A stretch of 64,000 nt of DNA from Chondrus crispus. Its lineage: Eukaryota > Rhodophyta > Florideophyceae > Gigartinales > Gigartinaceae. Under the pieces are notes generated by a model that was not told the DNA's origin, did no database searches, and saw only the letters and a list, made by a program, of their open reading frames with translations. The stretch spans positions 1 to 64,000 of the forward strand of contig NW_005179180.1 in NCBI RefSeq assembly GCF_000350225.1, read 5' to 3'. The position numbers and the translations under genes were made by a program. Positions 22,893 through 33,472 of this stretch are shown piece by piece (within the stretch, counting starts at the first letter, position 1; every line of letters begins with the position of its first letter).

Positions 22893-23657
22893 ATGCCTCC
22901 CCCCGCCAAACATCCGTTTTCCCTCCTTGTCGTCGCCGCCCTTCTTTTCTGCGCCTGCGCAGCCGTCCCGTCGCACCGGATTGAACCCTCCGCCACCCCT
23001 GTGGCCGTGCGACAGGCCCCGCCACCGGAGGAAGGGCCCGAGGGCCCCGGCGTCGGAGAGACACCCGAGATATGCGAGAGTGGAGCAGTGGTGCCGGGCT
23101 GCATCCCACCGCCGGGCGACGAGCAGCCCGCGCGGTCGCCCGTTCCGCCGTCGCAGATTTTCCGCGGGCAGCGCACCACGTGCTTTCCCGGGAACGCCTT
23201 GGTGACGCTGGCAAACGACACTAGGGTACCGATGCGGGAGGTGCGTGTTGGCGAGGTACTGCATGTGTATGGGGGCGGCAAGTCCACGGTGATGATGTTC
23301 ACGCATCGCGACGCTAGTGCAGTGACGCGGTTTGTGACGGTGGAGACCGAGGCCGGAAAGCTGACGGCGAGCGCAGGGCACTTTGTGTTCGTTGGGAGTG
23401 GCGTGAGGAGGATGAGCGAAGTGGAGGTTGGGGATCGCATGTCCGGGATGGGTGTTGTGACGGCCACCGGAGAGGTTTGGGGCGTGGGGTTGTATAATCC
23501 GCAGACTGAAGGTGGAGAGCTTGTCGTCGAGGGCTTCCGGGTGACGGCATATACGGACGCGCTGGGAGATGGGGGTGCCTTTGTGGGGCATGCACTTTTG
23601 GCACCTGTTAGATGGGGGGTCGCGGTGTTGAGAGGGATGGACTTGGTGATGAGTTGA
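22893..23657 (+). CDS. Secreted Hint/Hog-domain protein (Hedgehog-type autoprocessing domain)
   Basis: A 254-residue, intronless, GC-rich frame starting at ATG 22893. Residues about 8-23 are hydrophobic and end in a small-residue cleavage-like site, so it probably enters the secretory pathway. Residues 30-95 are a short Pro/Glu/Gly-rich spacer with two Cys (61, 70). A Hint domain begins at Cys97-Phe98 (TTCFPGNALVTL), the position of the catalytic nucleophile in Hedgehog autoprocessing domains. It continues with REVRVGEVLHVY, MMFTHRD (His138), and LTASAGHFVFV with His163 at the conserved block-B histidine. It ends with GHALLAPVRWG, like the Hedgehog C-terminus motif. The family cleaves its own backbone at the Cys through a thioester and may pass the N-terminal part to a nucleophile. 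The usual Thr of TxxH is Ser160, and Ala219 stands where Hedgehog has a Cys. There is no Hedgehog signal domain. Substrate and partner are unknown. Confidence 0.85.
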   Translation: MPPPAKHPFSLLVVAALLFCACAAVPSHRIEPSATPVAVRQAPPPEEGPEGPGVGETPEICESGAVVPGCIPPPGDEQPARSPVPPSQIFRGQRTTCFPGNALVTLANDTRVPMREVRVGEVLHVYGGGKSTVMMFTHRDASAVTRFVTVETEAGKLTASAGHFVFVGSGVRRMSEVEVGDRMSGMGVVTATGEVWGVGLYNPQTEGGELVVEGFRVTAYTDALGDGGAFVGHALLAPVRWGVAVLRGMDLVMS

Positions 23658-24652
23658 AAGGAGTTTTATTGTTTTCTTTTTGTATATTGTATTGTTGGAG
23701 GGGAGGGGGCGTTGTGGATGCTTATGTATAACTAAAGCGTTGTGAGTGTTGAGAAGCGCCGAGTTGCGAGCAAGGCGGAGGTTGGTGAATCGCGATGTAT
23801 ACATGTGGTGAAGTAAGGCTTGTGCAGCAAGCGAGAGAGGGGACTTCGTATACAGAATGAAACCTGGTCAGGGCGGCAAGTCTGGGCAGCAAGTGCGCAC
23901 TTTGGGCTCGCGGAAACGTCACTGCCCCGCCACCCTGTCACGCCCTCTCCTAACTGTCACATCATCATTCTAAGACCAATTACACAAATGCGCATTTACT
24001 GTGCCGCACGTCCCGCCATCCGCTGCTCTGGACAACATGTACACGTGTACAGGCTCGCTTCGAGAAACTGCTCTCCTTCGCATTGGAACAGGATCAGCTC
24101 ATGTCTGACGTCACGGAGAGAAAGGGGACTACTTCCTCCAATGGCTACTGAACACGTTTGTGATCTGATGTCCCTGTCATCTGGAAGCGGCAGTCTGTAA
24201 ATGACTCTAGATGAGTTACATTCGGAGGCGTTTCCAGATCCTATGTGGCAAGAGCAGCTTTTCAACCCCTCGCTGCCCTACAAGTGGGGTCACCCATTTT
24301 TTGAACAGAGCCCTAGTGAGTTGAACGGCCCAAATTTAAATTAAATTAGCTTTCGACGCCATTCTGCCTAAAATTGAGAACATCTGGGAGCTTTACATTG
24401 CTATATCTCTTGAAGTATTCAGCCAATTAATCAGCCGTGCCCAGAATCAGATTCCGCGCGAGCTTTTACTGTACCGTTCGCACTGGTCTAATTCTGGAAA
24501 AGGGTCAATTCTGGACAATATATTTTTGAGTACCCCGCCCTCGAATCTCTTTATCTCTCTCACAAACCCCTCCCCCCTCCTTCAATGCCTACCGCCCCTC
24601 TCCCAACTCCCTCATGCTTCCGTAGGCAGTGCTCCTGATCGGTCGTGCGAAC
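23658..24652. other. 3' flank of Hog gene and probable 5' end of the DNA transposon
   Basis: A T-rich stretch with TTTTGTATATTGTATTG just after the Hog stop is a plausible 3'-end/polyadenylation region. No gene was recognised between 23700 and 24600. About 24281 begins CAAGTGGGGTCACCCA followed by T-rich sequence, which looks like the terminal inverted repeat of a pogo-type transposon preceded by TA; its partner at the other end is missing, so this is a guess. A C/T-rich leader (24540-24620) precedes the transposase. Confidence 0.35.
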
Positions 24653-25945
24653 ATGCCGAGCTCCATGCGCGCTCAAACTATCGCAAATAACAAAAGGCTT
24701 GCTAAAAGAAAAGATGAGAGTATCAGACGGGAAAAAGCATTACAGCTCCTGCAACGCGGCATCCCTCTAAGGGAAGTGTCCACCCGAAGTGGTGTCACTC
24801 GCACGACAGTGTATAATATTCGAAAGGCTATCATAGATGGGGGACACGCAATAGCTCGCAAAACTGCTCGATCCGGAAAAACACTTCGCAGGCCGTCGCG
24901 CAGTTCTCACAAGTGCTGAGCAAAGTCTTGTCGTTCACAAGACTCCCGAAGCAGCTGATAAAGGCTTTGCCGTTGACTGTTCTCTAATGAAGAGCATTCA
25001 GGGTGAGATAGCGGCAGGAAGAGAAAAGGCATTCTCCAACGGCGTCCCATCCTCCGGCGCCATACACTCATTCAGAGCACGGCATAGAGAATTGGCCTTA
25101 CAGGGCATCCCAGAACGTTTCCATGACAAGGCTAGCGGCAGAGAATCCGACAGATATGGGCAGTCTGAAGGAAGTTATTTTGAAACTTCAGAAAGAGTTC
25201 CCAGAGGTCCTCAGAGACCCTCACAAAATATGGAACTGGGATGAAACCGCTGTATGCGGTGAGTACGGTCGTAAAGTCAAGTGCTTCACCTCGTCCAGCA
25301 GCAAGAAGGGCGGTGCTCCCTTGGGCAATAGGGATCGCGGTAAGCACTTAACATTGACAGCATGACTTTCTGTCGCAGCATGTGGCAACATAGCGCCCCT
25401 TTTTGATAGCCTCTGGTAAGAAAGTCATGAAATCATGGCGTAAGCCTCTCGATAGGGAGGACGTCACTAATATGAATGGTGTAGTACACTGGTTTTGCAA
25501 CGAAAACTGGTTCCCTCATGACGCAGAGCTTGTTGTTACACCACACGGCTCAATCGACAAAGCCGTAATTGTCAAAGTTATTCATCATATCAATCGACAT
25601 GCGCGAAAAACAGTACCACCCCATGAGCATATCCTTCTCCTATTAGACGGACACAGTTCTAGACAGGGCGATGTATGGCTCGAAGAATGCGAGAAGCTTC
25701 GAATTTTGGTGGTCAAGTTGCCTGCTAATACAACCCATCTGTTGCAGCCGTGCGACCAGTCTGTGAACAGAATTTTTCAAAAAACGGTTCGGTCTACACG
25801 GTATGAGCTCCTGATGATCAGCCACATGACGTGGACAAACTCTGCTTTTAAGAAAAAGCTCGCTGTGGCGGGTTATCGCGCGTTGACTCCAGAGATTACC
25901 CGGAAGGCATTTTATGAGTCTGGATTATGGCCAATGGATTTTAGG
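24653..25945 (+). pseudogene. Decayed pogo/Tigger-type transposase (DDE_1 superfamily)
   Basis: The start ATG at 24653 opens a basic N-terminus with a helix-turn-helix (LLQRGIPLREVSTRSGVTRTT). The homology then moves through three reading frames: frame 2 to about 24880, frame 3 to about 25125, frame 1 to about 25365, then frame 2 again to the end. That means roughly three frameshifts, or less likely introns. The catalytic triad is visible: NWDETAV (first Asp, about 25245), LLLLDGH (second Asp, about 25645) and LLQPCDQ (third Asp, about 25755), with 35 residues between the last two (DD35D). PANTTHLLQP is typical of CENP-B/pogo-type DDE_1 proteins. The family cuts and pastes DNA, usually into TA sites. 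The C-terminus stops at the junction with retroelement A at about 25945, and no right inverted repeat is seen, so the copy is dead. Confidence 0.85.
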
Positions 25946-26015
25946 CGATGACGTCGAAGGTCTGGTTCGGCAGGACCTCCGCGACGCCGTTCGTCAGCCT
26001 CACTCCATGTCGGTG

Positions 26016-27040
26016 TTAGAGTGACGGCTTTGGCTCCATGAACACGAGGCCCCTCCCCGTAGTGGTAACGCGCACACGGGCCTGCGACCTCGCGGGGATG
26101 GTAACCCAGCGGGCGATTCGGATCGCCGGCGGGGCTTCGTCGCGTCCGTCAGCCCGGCTTGTCTGACGTCCGTGCCGCCTGGTTGGGGGAGTCGGCTCCC
26201 CCTTCCCGTCGACGATGGCAACGGAGCCACCTTGGCGGAGCTCCAACCGTTGAGCTTCGATGTCGATACTTCGTACGTGTGTATCGATGAAGGCCGTACT
26301 AAGGAGGACCGGCACGGCGAGTTGGTCCGCCACGACGAACGGAATTCGGAACGTCGTGTTCCTCAACCGCACGGCCAGACGTACGACGGCCGAGAGCTTA
26401 AGCGGGTTGCTATTCGCACCTGCCAATCGTGGCAGTGGCGCGTCGCGGATGACGTACCGCGACCAGTCGGGTGGAAGGTCGGCCTTCCTCACCAGATTGT
26501 ACCCCGAGCACGTATCAACGGCGATCGTGCGGGGCTTGAAGGCATTTCCCTCCGTGGCTATCGAGCCGAGGACGTTGTAAATCTTCGACGTCATAAAACA
26601 AATGACGCCGTCGACCACCTTCGGCGTGCCCGGCTCGGCGAGATCGTTCCGCCTGGGCCGCCGGCACCGGTTCCGACTTCTCTTCCGCGTCCTTCGGCCT
26701 TGGTCGCGGGGCGCCCTTCGGTCGGCAGCGTCCCCGCGACAAGTCGCGTTCGTACGTGGCTTGAATTCTTCTGGCGGCCCCGGGTCCCCCTGGGTCGGGC
26801 CGCCGGCGCGTTCGATGCGCTTCTTGTTAGGCACTTGGCTCACGGTTGCCACAGTGCCTTCCTCCATGTGCGCCGGGCTCAAGGTTGCCTCAGCGTCTTC
26901 GTCCTTTCGCAGCGAGCTTACGGGTGTCTCGGTGGGCTTGTGCGGGGTTGAGGGGATTAATATCGGTAAACATTCCCCTCCCCCGCCGGGGACAAATAGG
27001 GGCGGGTCTAGGTTGGTGTGAAAAGACGGTTCACGCAACC
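26016..27040 (-). pseudogene. Element A: protease region of pol (fossil)
   Basis: Fossil start of a Ty3/gypsy pol. A retropepsin-like block around IAVDTCSGYNLVRKADLP occupies the position of the DTGAG active-site motif seen in elements C and D. It is preceded by a basic linker rich in Arg and Pro. The downstream order, with hydrophobic strands and then a conserved linker before reverse transcriptase, matches the element D protein. Confidence 0.7.
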
Positions 27041-27099
27041 GCGCGAACGTAACCGTCTTGACGGGTTTTTCGAACTACCCGAGCTGTCAGTGCTATTCG

Positions 27100-29638
27100 C
27101 TTGGCTATCGTTAGCCAGCGCGTCGACGGGCCCCTGGCCGCACGGATGGGGACGGTTTCCCCACCCCGACTGGGCATCTTCTACGAAGTAATCGGATACT
27201 TCGTGGCTTTGGATTGCAACGTCCGGCCGTTGCAATATTCGAGGGGCGGAGAGAACGGGCTCTCCTCCGCCTCCTTCCGTGGGTTGGGGGTACGTTTCCC
27301 CAGCCCAGTCTTGGAGGTACATGATGGCGTTCTGTACCTCTTGGGGCAACTGGGGTCGGCCCCGGTTGCCTCGCCCATCTCGACCGGGATATCGCATATC
27401 CATCCGACGAGGGTCACGTCGATCCCTTTGGTCACGTCGATCCCTTTGATCGGTCCCCGGGTATCGGTACCCGCCTTCACGAGGGGCAAAGCGGACGCCC
27501 CCACTCGATCGACTCGGGTCACCTCGCCGCGGGCCTCGGGCTTCCCGCGTAGACTGCTGGATGAGATTGCGCATTCCGGGGCGCGTCTCTATCTGATAGC
27601 GGTAGTTCCTGTACGCCGTAAACTGACGTTGATCAGGCGACAGGAACGGGCACGCGTACATGGCGTGGCCGTACGTCCGGCACAGCCAACAAATGTACGC
27701 GCTGCCATCGGTCGACGCGAACGTCGCCGCGTAGCGTGCCTCCTCATCGGTGAGTCGAGGCACGTTTGGCAGCCCGCGGTCTCCTTCTCGACGGGAGATA
27801 TCCAGCTCGGCCATGTTGTGGTTCGGACCAACCGCGGCCCTCGGCGTGTGCGCGAACGCCGTTGCAAAGCTTCCGGTCGAACCGGTGGAAGCTGGCGTAG
27901 GGGGTTGGCCTCCTGCCCGGTCGAAGCCTCGCGTAATGAAGACAGGGTCGGCCTGCCACTCATCTTCTCCAATGTGGAGGGCGGTCGCCGGCGAACTCGT
28001 TCCGTGCGACCTTGGCGTTCGGACTCCCTTCGCTGCCGGCTTCGGGTCCGGCAGCGGCAACACGCGACGAGCGCGGTAGGTTGTACCCTCGGCCGTTGCG
28101 ATACGGCGAATCGTTGAGAGTTCGGTCTTCTATCGTCCGGGCAAGCTTTGCATCGTCTCTGCCACTGCGGCCCGGGTCGCAGTGGAAAACCAGCGCACGA
28201 AGTAGTGCGCGAGGGCTTGTTCTGAGAACACGGTCGTGCATCGGAACGCGGCGGATTCCAGCCGGTCTGCGAACGTGTTCTCAGTTTCGTGAGGAAGCTG
28301 TCGCGCCGACGCAACAGCATCAAACGCTTCCCCTAACACGTCGTCGGTTAGGTAGCGTTTGATAAATTGGTTGACGAGACCAGGCCAGCTCGTGTCGTCG
28401 TGGAGCTGGCCGGCGCGGAGGCCGCGCATGGTGTAACTCGTATACAACCGCTCCGCGTCCCGCTCGAGGAAGTGAGCGAAGACACGGACTGCCACACCTT
28501 CGGTCAGGTGCTGGGCATTGAAGGTTATCCGGATATCCTTCAGGAACGGGAGCAACTGAATCGCGTCAGTACCGTCGAAGCTCTTCATCGTGGGGCGGAG
28601 CCCACGGCAGCGTTGGACGTACTTGGCGATCCGTCCCGCGTCACCCGAGGTAACGAGCCTCGAGGTGTTGTCCAACCGATACATGCGGTAGTTCGCGACG
28701 GCGCTGAACTCCTGTATCATAGTGTGGACGGGCTCGAGCCCGGGTTCGGCGGGACCCTTCGTTCCGAACGGCGTGACGGGCAACGTTCGGACGTCGACGG
28801 GGCCGGGATGCGCGGTATGATCCGCTGGCTGGTAGCCGCCCCAGCGAGGATCGAAGGGGAGAATCGGTTCCCCTGATCCGCGGGCGACTCCTCCACGGCC
28901 ACGATCGGGTTCGTTCGGTACCCGTCGGGACTGCCGCATGCTTCCGGATGCATACGGCAGGGCTTGAGTCTCGGACGCGAAGTTCGCGTCCGCCGTCGGC
29001 TTGATGTCCTCCGCCCTCCGACTGGTGACGGCTCCAGTCGGGGGCCACTCCTGCGCTCCGGATGCGCCCGGAGGAACAGTGGTACCGGGCCCACTCGAGG
29101 GGGCTCCGGGCGGCCTCTCGGCCGAGGTCTGTTCCATCTCACGGGCACGGCGGCGCGTTGAGTTGAGCTCCGCCGCCATGTGCGCGAACGCTCCCATCTG
29201 TTCGGCTGATGGGAAGGGTTGCGGGTCGCGTCGGACTCCGGAGTCTGAACTCACGGGTCGACCCGCAGCGTCCACAGCGGGGGAGTCGATGCGCGCCTCT
29301 TCGACCAGTACCAAACGGGACTGTAGCTGGTCGACGAGGGTGCGCTGGTTCTCCAAGGACTGAGTTACGCGCTCAAACCTTCCTTCGCGGAGGGAGCGCA
29401 ACTCATCCATACAGCGGGCGTAGACGCTGTCGGAGACGTCGATACGGAGGGATGTTCGGACATCTTCGATAAACTCCGCGATGCGATCGTACTTCGAGCG
29501 AGCGCGTCCTTCGGAGAAGTCGGGCGACGGTTCGCGGTCTCGAGGACCAGCGTCGCCGTCGCCGACTCGGACGCGGAGCGCGGCCTCTCGCACATCGGCG
29601 GGCTCGGAGCGAATCGCGGTGGGATATTCGCCACTCAT
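27100..29638 (-). pseudogene. Element A: gag region (fossil)
   Basis: Starts at ATG 29638. In order: an N-terminal charged region with a coiled-coil-like stretch (about residues 50-120), a Pro/Gly-rich disordered linker, and a capsid region of the retrotransposon gag type (FDGTDAIQLLPFL onwards) with the pattern shared by the C and D gags. Last comes a CCHC zinc knuckle (CWLCRTYGHAMYAC) near 27620-27660 with an Arg-rich flank, typical of a nucleocapsid that binds RNA. The region is broken. Confidence 0.8.
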
Positions 29639-29697
29639 CTCGGCGCGTACGGACGCAGAGGTAAACGATAGTCTTCTCGGTTCGATCTTGAGAGTCT

Positions 29698-29715
29698 TCT
29701 AGGTCGGGAGACCAC
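29698..29715 (-). other. Primer-binding site of element A
   Basis: On the minus strand TGGTCTCCCGACCTAG directly follows the LTR end. The same word follows the LTRs of B, C and D, identifying it as the common primer-binding site; it would pair with an RNA ending in ...GGAGACCA. Confidence 0.8.
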
Positions 29716-30307
29716 TGTAGTATAATCACCCCCAACGACGAGGGGGGTGAGTACTGACAGTTCGGGAAGACCCCGATCAGCGGGAAGATAGAAGCACGGC
29801 CCACCCACGGTACCGAGCACGGGCTCGAGGTAGCGGTGGTAGAGCGGTATCGGGGAGGACGCGCGCACGCGCGAGCGGTTCTACGCCTCGACGCCCGGGA
29901 GCGGTACTGGGTGACGATCCAGTACCGACGGGCGGAGGCGGAGCCGGCTCGTGGGCGTGCTGCGCGCGTCCTCAACCCGCGCGCGGTGCTACTCCTAGGT
30001 AAAACGGACGGAAGTACCTGAGAGTAAGCGGGCGGACCAAGGTGGAGGATCCTTGACAAGTCCGTGCTTGTCGTCCTCCACCGCCGGCGGTCCGCTCATA
30101 TTCAATGTACATTTTAGTCTATCATAAGTCTACAGTAGTGCCGGTCGACCGACACTGTAACGCTGTCAGCCGTCGGGTCTGACAGTCCACGCGTAGTACG
30201 CGTCCCGTACACGTGGAGGACACGTGTGTGCGCGCGTAGCTGTAAGGCTCGTGCCTTACTGTCCCTGATCTAATCCTAATCTAATTTCCGTTTGGGGTTA
30301 TACCACA
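29716..30307 (-). repeat. LTR (592 bp), 5' LTR of A and apparent 3' LTR of A0
   Basis: On the minus strand it begins TGTGGTATAA and ends TTATACTACA, near-inverse ends of the TG...CA type. Its inner side joins the primer-binding site of A. Its outer side (30308-30320) reads AAGGTGGGGGTGA on the minus strand, a polypurine tract abutting the LTR start, as expected before a 3' LTR. Confidence 0.8.
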
Positions 30308-32404
30308 TCACCCCCACCTTAAGAGTGAACGTCCGCGTTCACTCCTGAGGCTTGTAGAACCTGTCCGTCACACTCCTTGAACCCTGAGCAAATCCGGCCT
30401 GGTATATGAATTTCATCCCCCTTGCGCACTGTCCCACTCCGTCCTTGACAGCTCCATTTGGTCGTCCCCTTTCGCGCCGCCGCCCGTGTCAGCATGGCCG
30501 ACCCGCGGTCTATTCCTCTCCCCCGGTCACCCCCGGGCGTCGTGGAGCCAACGATGGCGGAGGCGGTGGTCGTCGGGACCCCGCCGACGAGCGGGCTCGG
30601 GCTCCCAGGTGCGTCATCAGGACCGCGAGAGGGTGCCACCCTGCACGCCAGTGGCGTCGTCCTGGCCCAAGCGGGCCCGCTCCCTCCGCCAGCTTTCAAG
30701 AAGTCCCGCTCGCGGTCCACGACCGTGTCCGTGGAACTGGTGGCCCCCAGTCAGGGGCCACCCAAGCCGGTCCTTTCGTTTCGCGCGGCTACCCCTTCCG
30801 TCCCAGCAGCCGACATCCCGCCTTCCGATCTCTCTGCCGCCCAGTGCGGCCCAGCCGCTCCCCTCGCATCGGGGGCGCCCCCCAAGATGGATGGCGCGTC
30901 CTTCGGTTCTCCGCCCCGTGGACACCTTCCCTCTACCGTCGATGGGGAGGGGAGTCGCCCTCTGCCACTCGGTGGCTAGGGTTACCGTCTTTCGAGGTCC
31001 CCCCGCTCCCCATCAGCGAGCTACGGTACCCCTGGCGACGACCGGGTCGCTCGGGGGTAACCGTCGAGGAGCTTTCTTCCTGCGCGTGGCTTCGTTCCGA
31101 CCTAGCCCGCGTATTCAAGGTTTACGAGGTTGGTGGCGTGCAGGAGGCGTCGTCGGCTCTACCTGTTGAAGGGCGAAGGCGGCGGCTCCGGGTACCAGCT
31201 GCCGGACGAGCTGATCGGAGATCGTACCTTCGCGTACAGTATCGCGGAGGTCCTCTACGTCGACCGGATGGGATCGTTCCTGTCTAACGCAGGACAAGTC
31301 GATCTCCGGCGGTTCGTGTTACCGGAGGTGGCGAGGCTGTACGTGTCGCCGCGCCCCTATGCGTTCACTAGATCCCAGGTGGCCCTGCAGGAGTCCTCGT
31401 GCTCCTTGATGCGTCTCCACGGTGTGGGGTTCGCCCACCCCGATTGGTCCGCCTATCGGCCGGAGAGCGAGGGGGACGGTCGTGTCGTTACGTCGTCTGC
31501 CTTCGCGTCCGGCCTCTCTCCGGAGGACTTCCCCGCTCTCCCTGTCGCGTTGAGGGAGAGCTTTCCCTCGCTCGGAGTGCACCCGCTTCTGCCTCCCGTC
31601 TTGATGCATTTCGGGATTGCATGTGCCAACCCGCAGCACCCAGCCCACTCGCGGCTCGCGTATAATTATGAGCGCGAGTGGGCTTGTTCTGTGTGCTGCG
31701 CGTTCATGGCCGAGGCGCACATGAACAAGCGAGTCTTCATTCAGGCGGACGCTACGGTCACGTTCGTAGGACGCGTCGTGTCTGGCCTTCCTGATGCCGT
31801 CCTCCATTCGACAGAGCACGGGTCCTCCCACGTCCCCTGGACGCGTTCGCCCATGCCGTGGGCCTTATGGTCCGTGCTGGCGAGATCAGCTCGCGGAGCA
31901 ATCACCCGTGGATGGACTATACCACCGGGGCCCGGGGTTCCTTCGTCACATACGAACCGGCGTCGGATGTCTTCGTCGCACGCTCCCGTTCCCGTCCGTC
32001 GGTTGTCGGCAACACGGGGAAGAGGGGAGGCGTCGGCTCCGAGAGTCGGCGGGGCCGGCGGAAGCGCTACCGGGACCTCGACGCCGCGTGCGTGGATCCC
32101 GCTGGTCTCAACCTGAACCCCTACCGTACGATGTTGGGGGCCTGTCACACCAGGGCAGGGGGCCTTGCCCCTGCAGGGGCCATCCTCCCCGTCCCGCCTC
32201 TTGATGAGGTAGGGCAGCTCACGCCGCCGGCGCACTGTGTACGCGACCTCGTGCTCCACCGAGGGGATCTGGTGACCGTTCCTAAGGTAGTTCGGGCCTT
32301 GGGGGTCGCCAGCCAGCGGACCTGGACGGTAGGCGGGCTGGTGGGTACCCTCGCGTACTGATTTCTGGCTCGGAGTGACGAAGCGCGCGTCTTCATGACG
32401 ACCT
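30308..32404 (-). mobile_element. Element A0: post-pol part of a minus-strand LTR element, with antisense coding
   Basis: Lies between the polypurine tract of the shared LTR and the first base of B's 5' LTR. There is no sense (minus-strand) gene. On the plus strand, antisense to the element, protein-like sequence runs from ATG 30494 (context AGCATGG) to about 32361, with a few breaks. It has a Pro/Ser/Ala-rich N-terminal part, then a folded-looking region (31150-31780) containing PDELIGDRTFAYSIAEVLY, HFGIACANP and YNYEREWACSVCCAFMAE, then a basic C-terminal part. The family is not recognised. Treated as a fossil element gene; a captured host gene is the alternative. Confidence 0.5.
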
Positions 32405-33450
32405 TGTAGTGCAATAATGGGCTCTACAGGGGGGTGGAACGAAAGGAAATCCATAAGGTATGACAAAGTAGTCCGGATTGGGGGACACACGTGTGAATAT
32501 TTGCACAGTATTATTTAAATTATTTGTTTTAATTTAGATACCAATTATTTAGCTGACATTAGATTAGATTTAGGATCTAGCGCCGCGAGCTACTGTAGTG
32601 GCTTCGGCGGGGCGATATATAACTTATCTCATTGACCACCAAGTCAGAAACCCGAGTTGCCGGAGTTAGACCCCGTTCGTCGAAGACCGCTTCCATTCAC
32701 GCGACGCGCTTCACTTCTAGGCTGCTAACGACATCCTCTATTGCTCGGGGTCCCCTTTCCTTATCCTTTTACATTTTCTATCTCTAATTCCTATCCTTTT
32801 CTATCTCCCGATCAATTTTTCCTTTCATTGTGTTGGTTCCATTGGAGTCGGTCGCGACCGATCCGGTGTTGGTGTGATTTCAATCGGGCTGCACGTAGGT
32901 CGTAGCGCTGATACAATGTCCTGTTCCGTCGGAAGGCTGTTGCAACGACGCCTCCCTCGAAGGTCTTAATCATACAAGACAGTGTTGGTGCCATCAGCTG
33001 CAATTGCGACCGCATTGGTGTCGGTGTTCTGCCATCGGGCAACACGTTGGTCGTAGCGTTGCTACCTAGTTACGTTCCCGTCGGGTAGTGCTAATCGAGC
33101 CCCCGTCGAAGGCCTTGAATTATACGCAAGGTGGTGAAGACGCTCGTCGAGCATTGGCCTTACAACCCAGCGAACCGCGGTTACATTCTCGTACACAAGC
33201 CCAACCCGCACTCGCCGAGCACTCAAGTCTTCACAAGTCTCTACCACCATTATCCTCCCGGGCCGGGCATCCTTCCTTACCCCCCCGTCGGAGTTGAGCT
33301 ACTGTGGGCCGCTAGCCCATACAGGGGGAAAGGGAGTCTCGAACGCTCCGTAGCGCGTGCCATCGGCAGTGCTTGTTTCTGTTGCTGTTTTTCTTCTTTT
33401 TGTTTGACGGTCGGACTGTGTTCGCGGCCTGCCAGGCACATTGCACTACA
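32405..33450 (+). repeat. 5' LTR of element B (1046 bp)
   Basis: Begins TGTAGTGCAAT and ends ATTGCACTACA (perfect inverse ends). A TATA-like GCGATATATAAC lies at 32612-32623. Its body is homologous to, but clearly diverged from, the C LTRs. It contains the same kind of internal duplication around GGTCG(C/T)AGCG words. The five bases before it are GACCT. Confidence 0.85.
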
Positions 33451-33454
33451 AAAG

Positions 33455-33472
33455 TGGTCTCCCGACCTAGAA
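33455..33472 (+). other. Primer-binding site of element B
   Basis: TGGTCTCCCGACCTAG starts four bases after the LTR end. A second near-copy, GGAGACCCGACCTAG, follows about 30 bases on. The same doubling is seen beside C's LTR. Confidence 0.8.

Larger units (their letters stand above)
25946..30307 (-). mobile_element. LTR element A, Ty3/gypsy, truncated fossil
   Basis: A minus-strand element with its 5' LTR at 29716-30307, primer-binding site at 29698-29715, gag (about 27100-29638) and a protease-bearing start of pol (about 26016-27040). Similarity to the element D protein continues to about 25945 and then ends abruptly against the DNA transposon. Reverse transcriptase, RNase H, integrase and the 3' LTR are absent. 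It is broken in a few places besides the truncation. It is a different family from B/C by gag and LTR sequence. Age cannot be estimated from LTRs because only one is present; it looks old. Confidence 0.85.

Noticed and set aside
22788-23804. Long minus-strand frames opposite the Hog gene (up to 338 codons)
   Set aside because: They mirror a GC-rich gene with G/C third positions. They lack domains, and the plus strand has signal peptide, Hint motifs and a proper ATG.
27400-27460. Short direct repeat in the gag region of element A (TCACGTCGATCCCTTTG twice)
   Set aside because: A local duplication inside a fossil gag; not a separate element.
29403-30059. 218-codon minus frame across the LTR and gag start of element A
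   Set aside because: It spans LTR, primer-binding site and the wrong frame of gag; an Arg-rich shadow.
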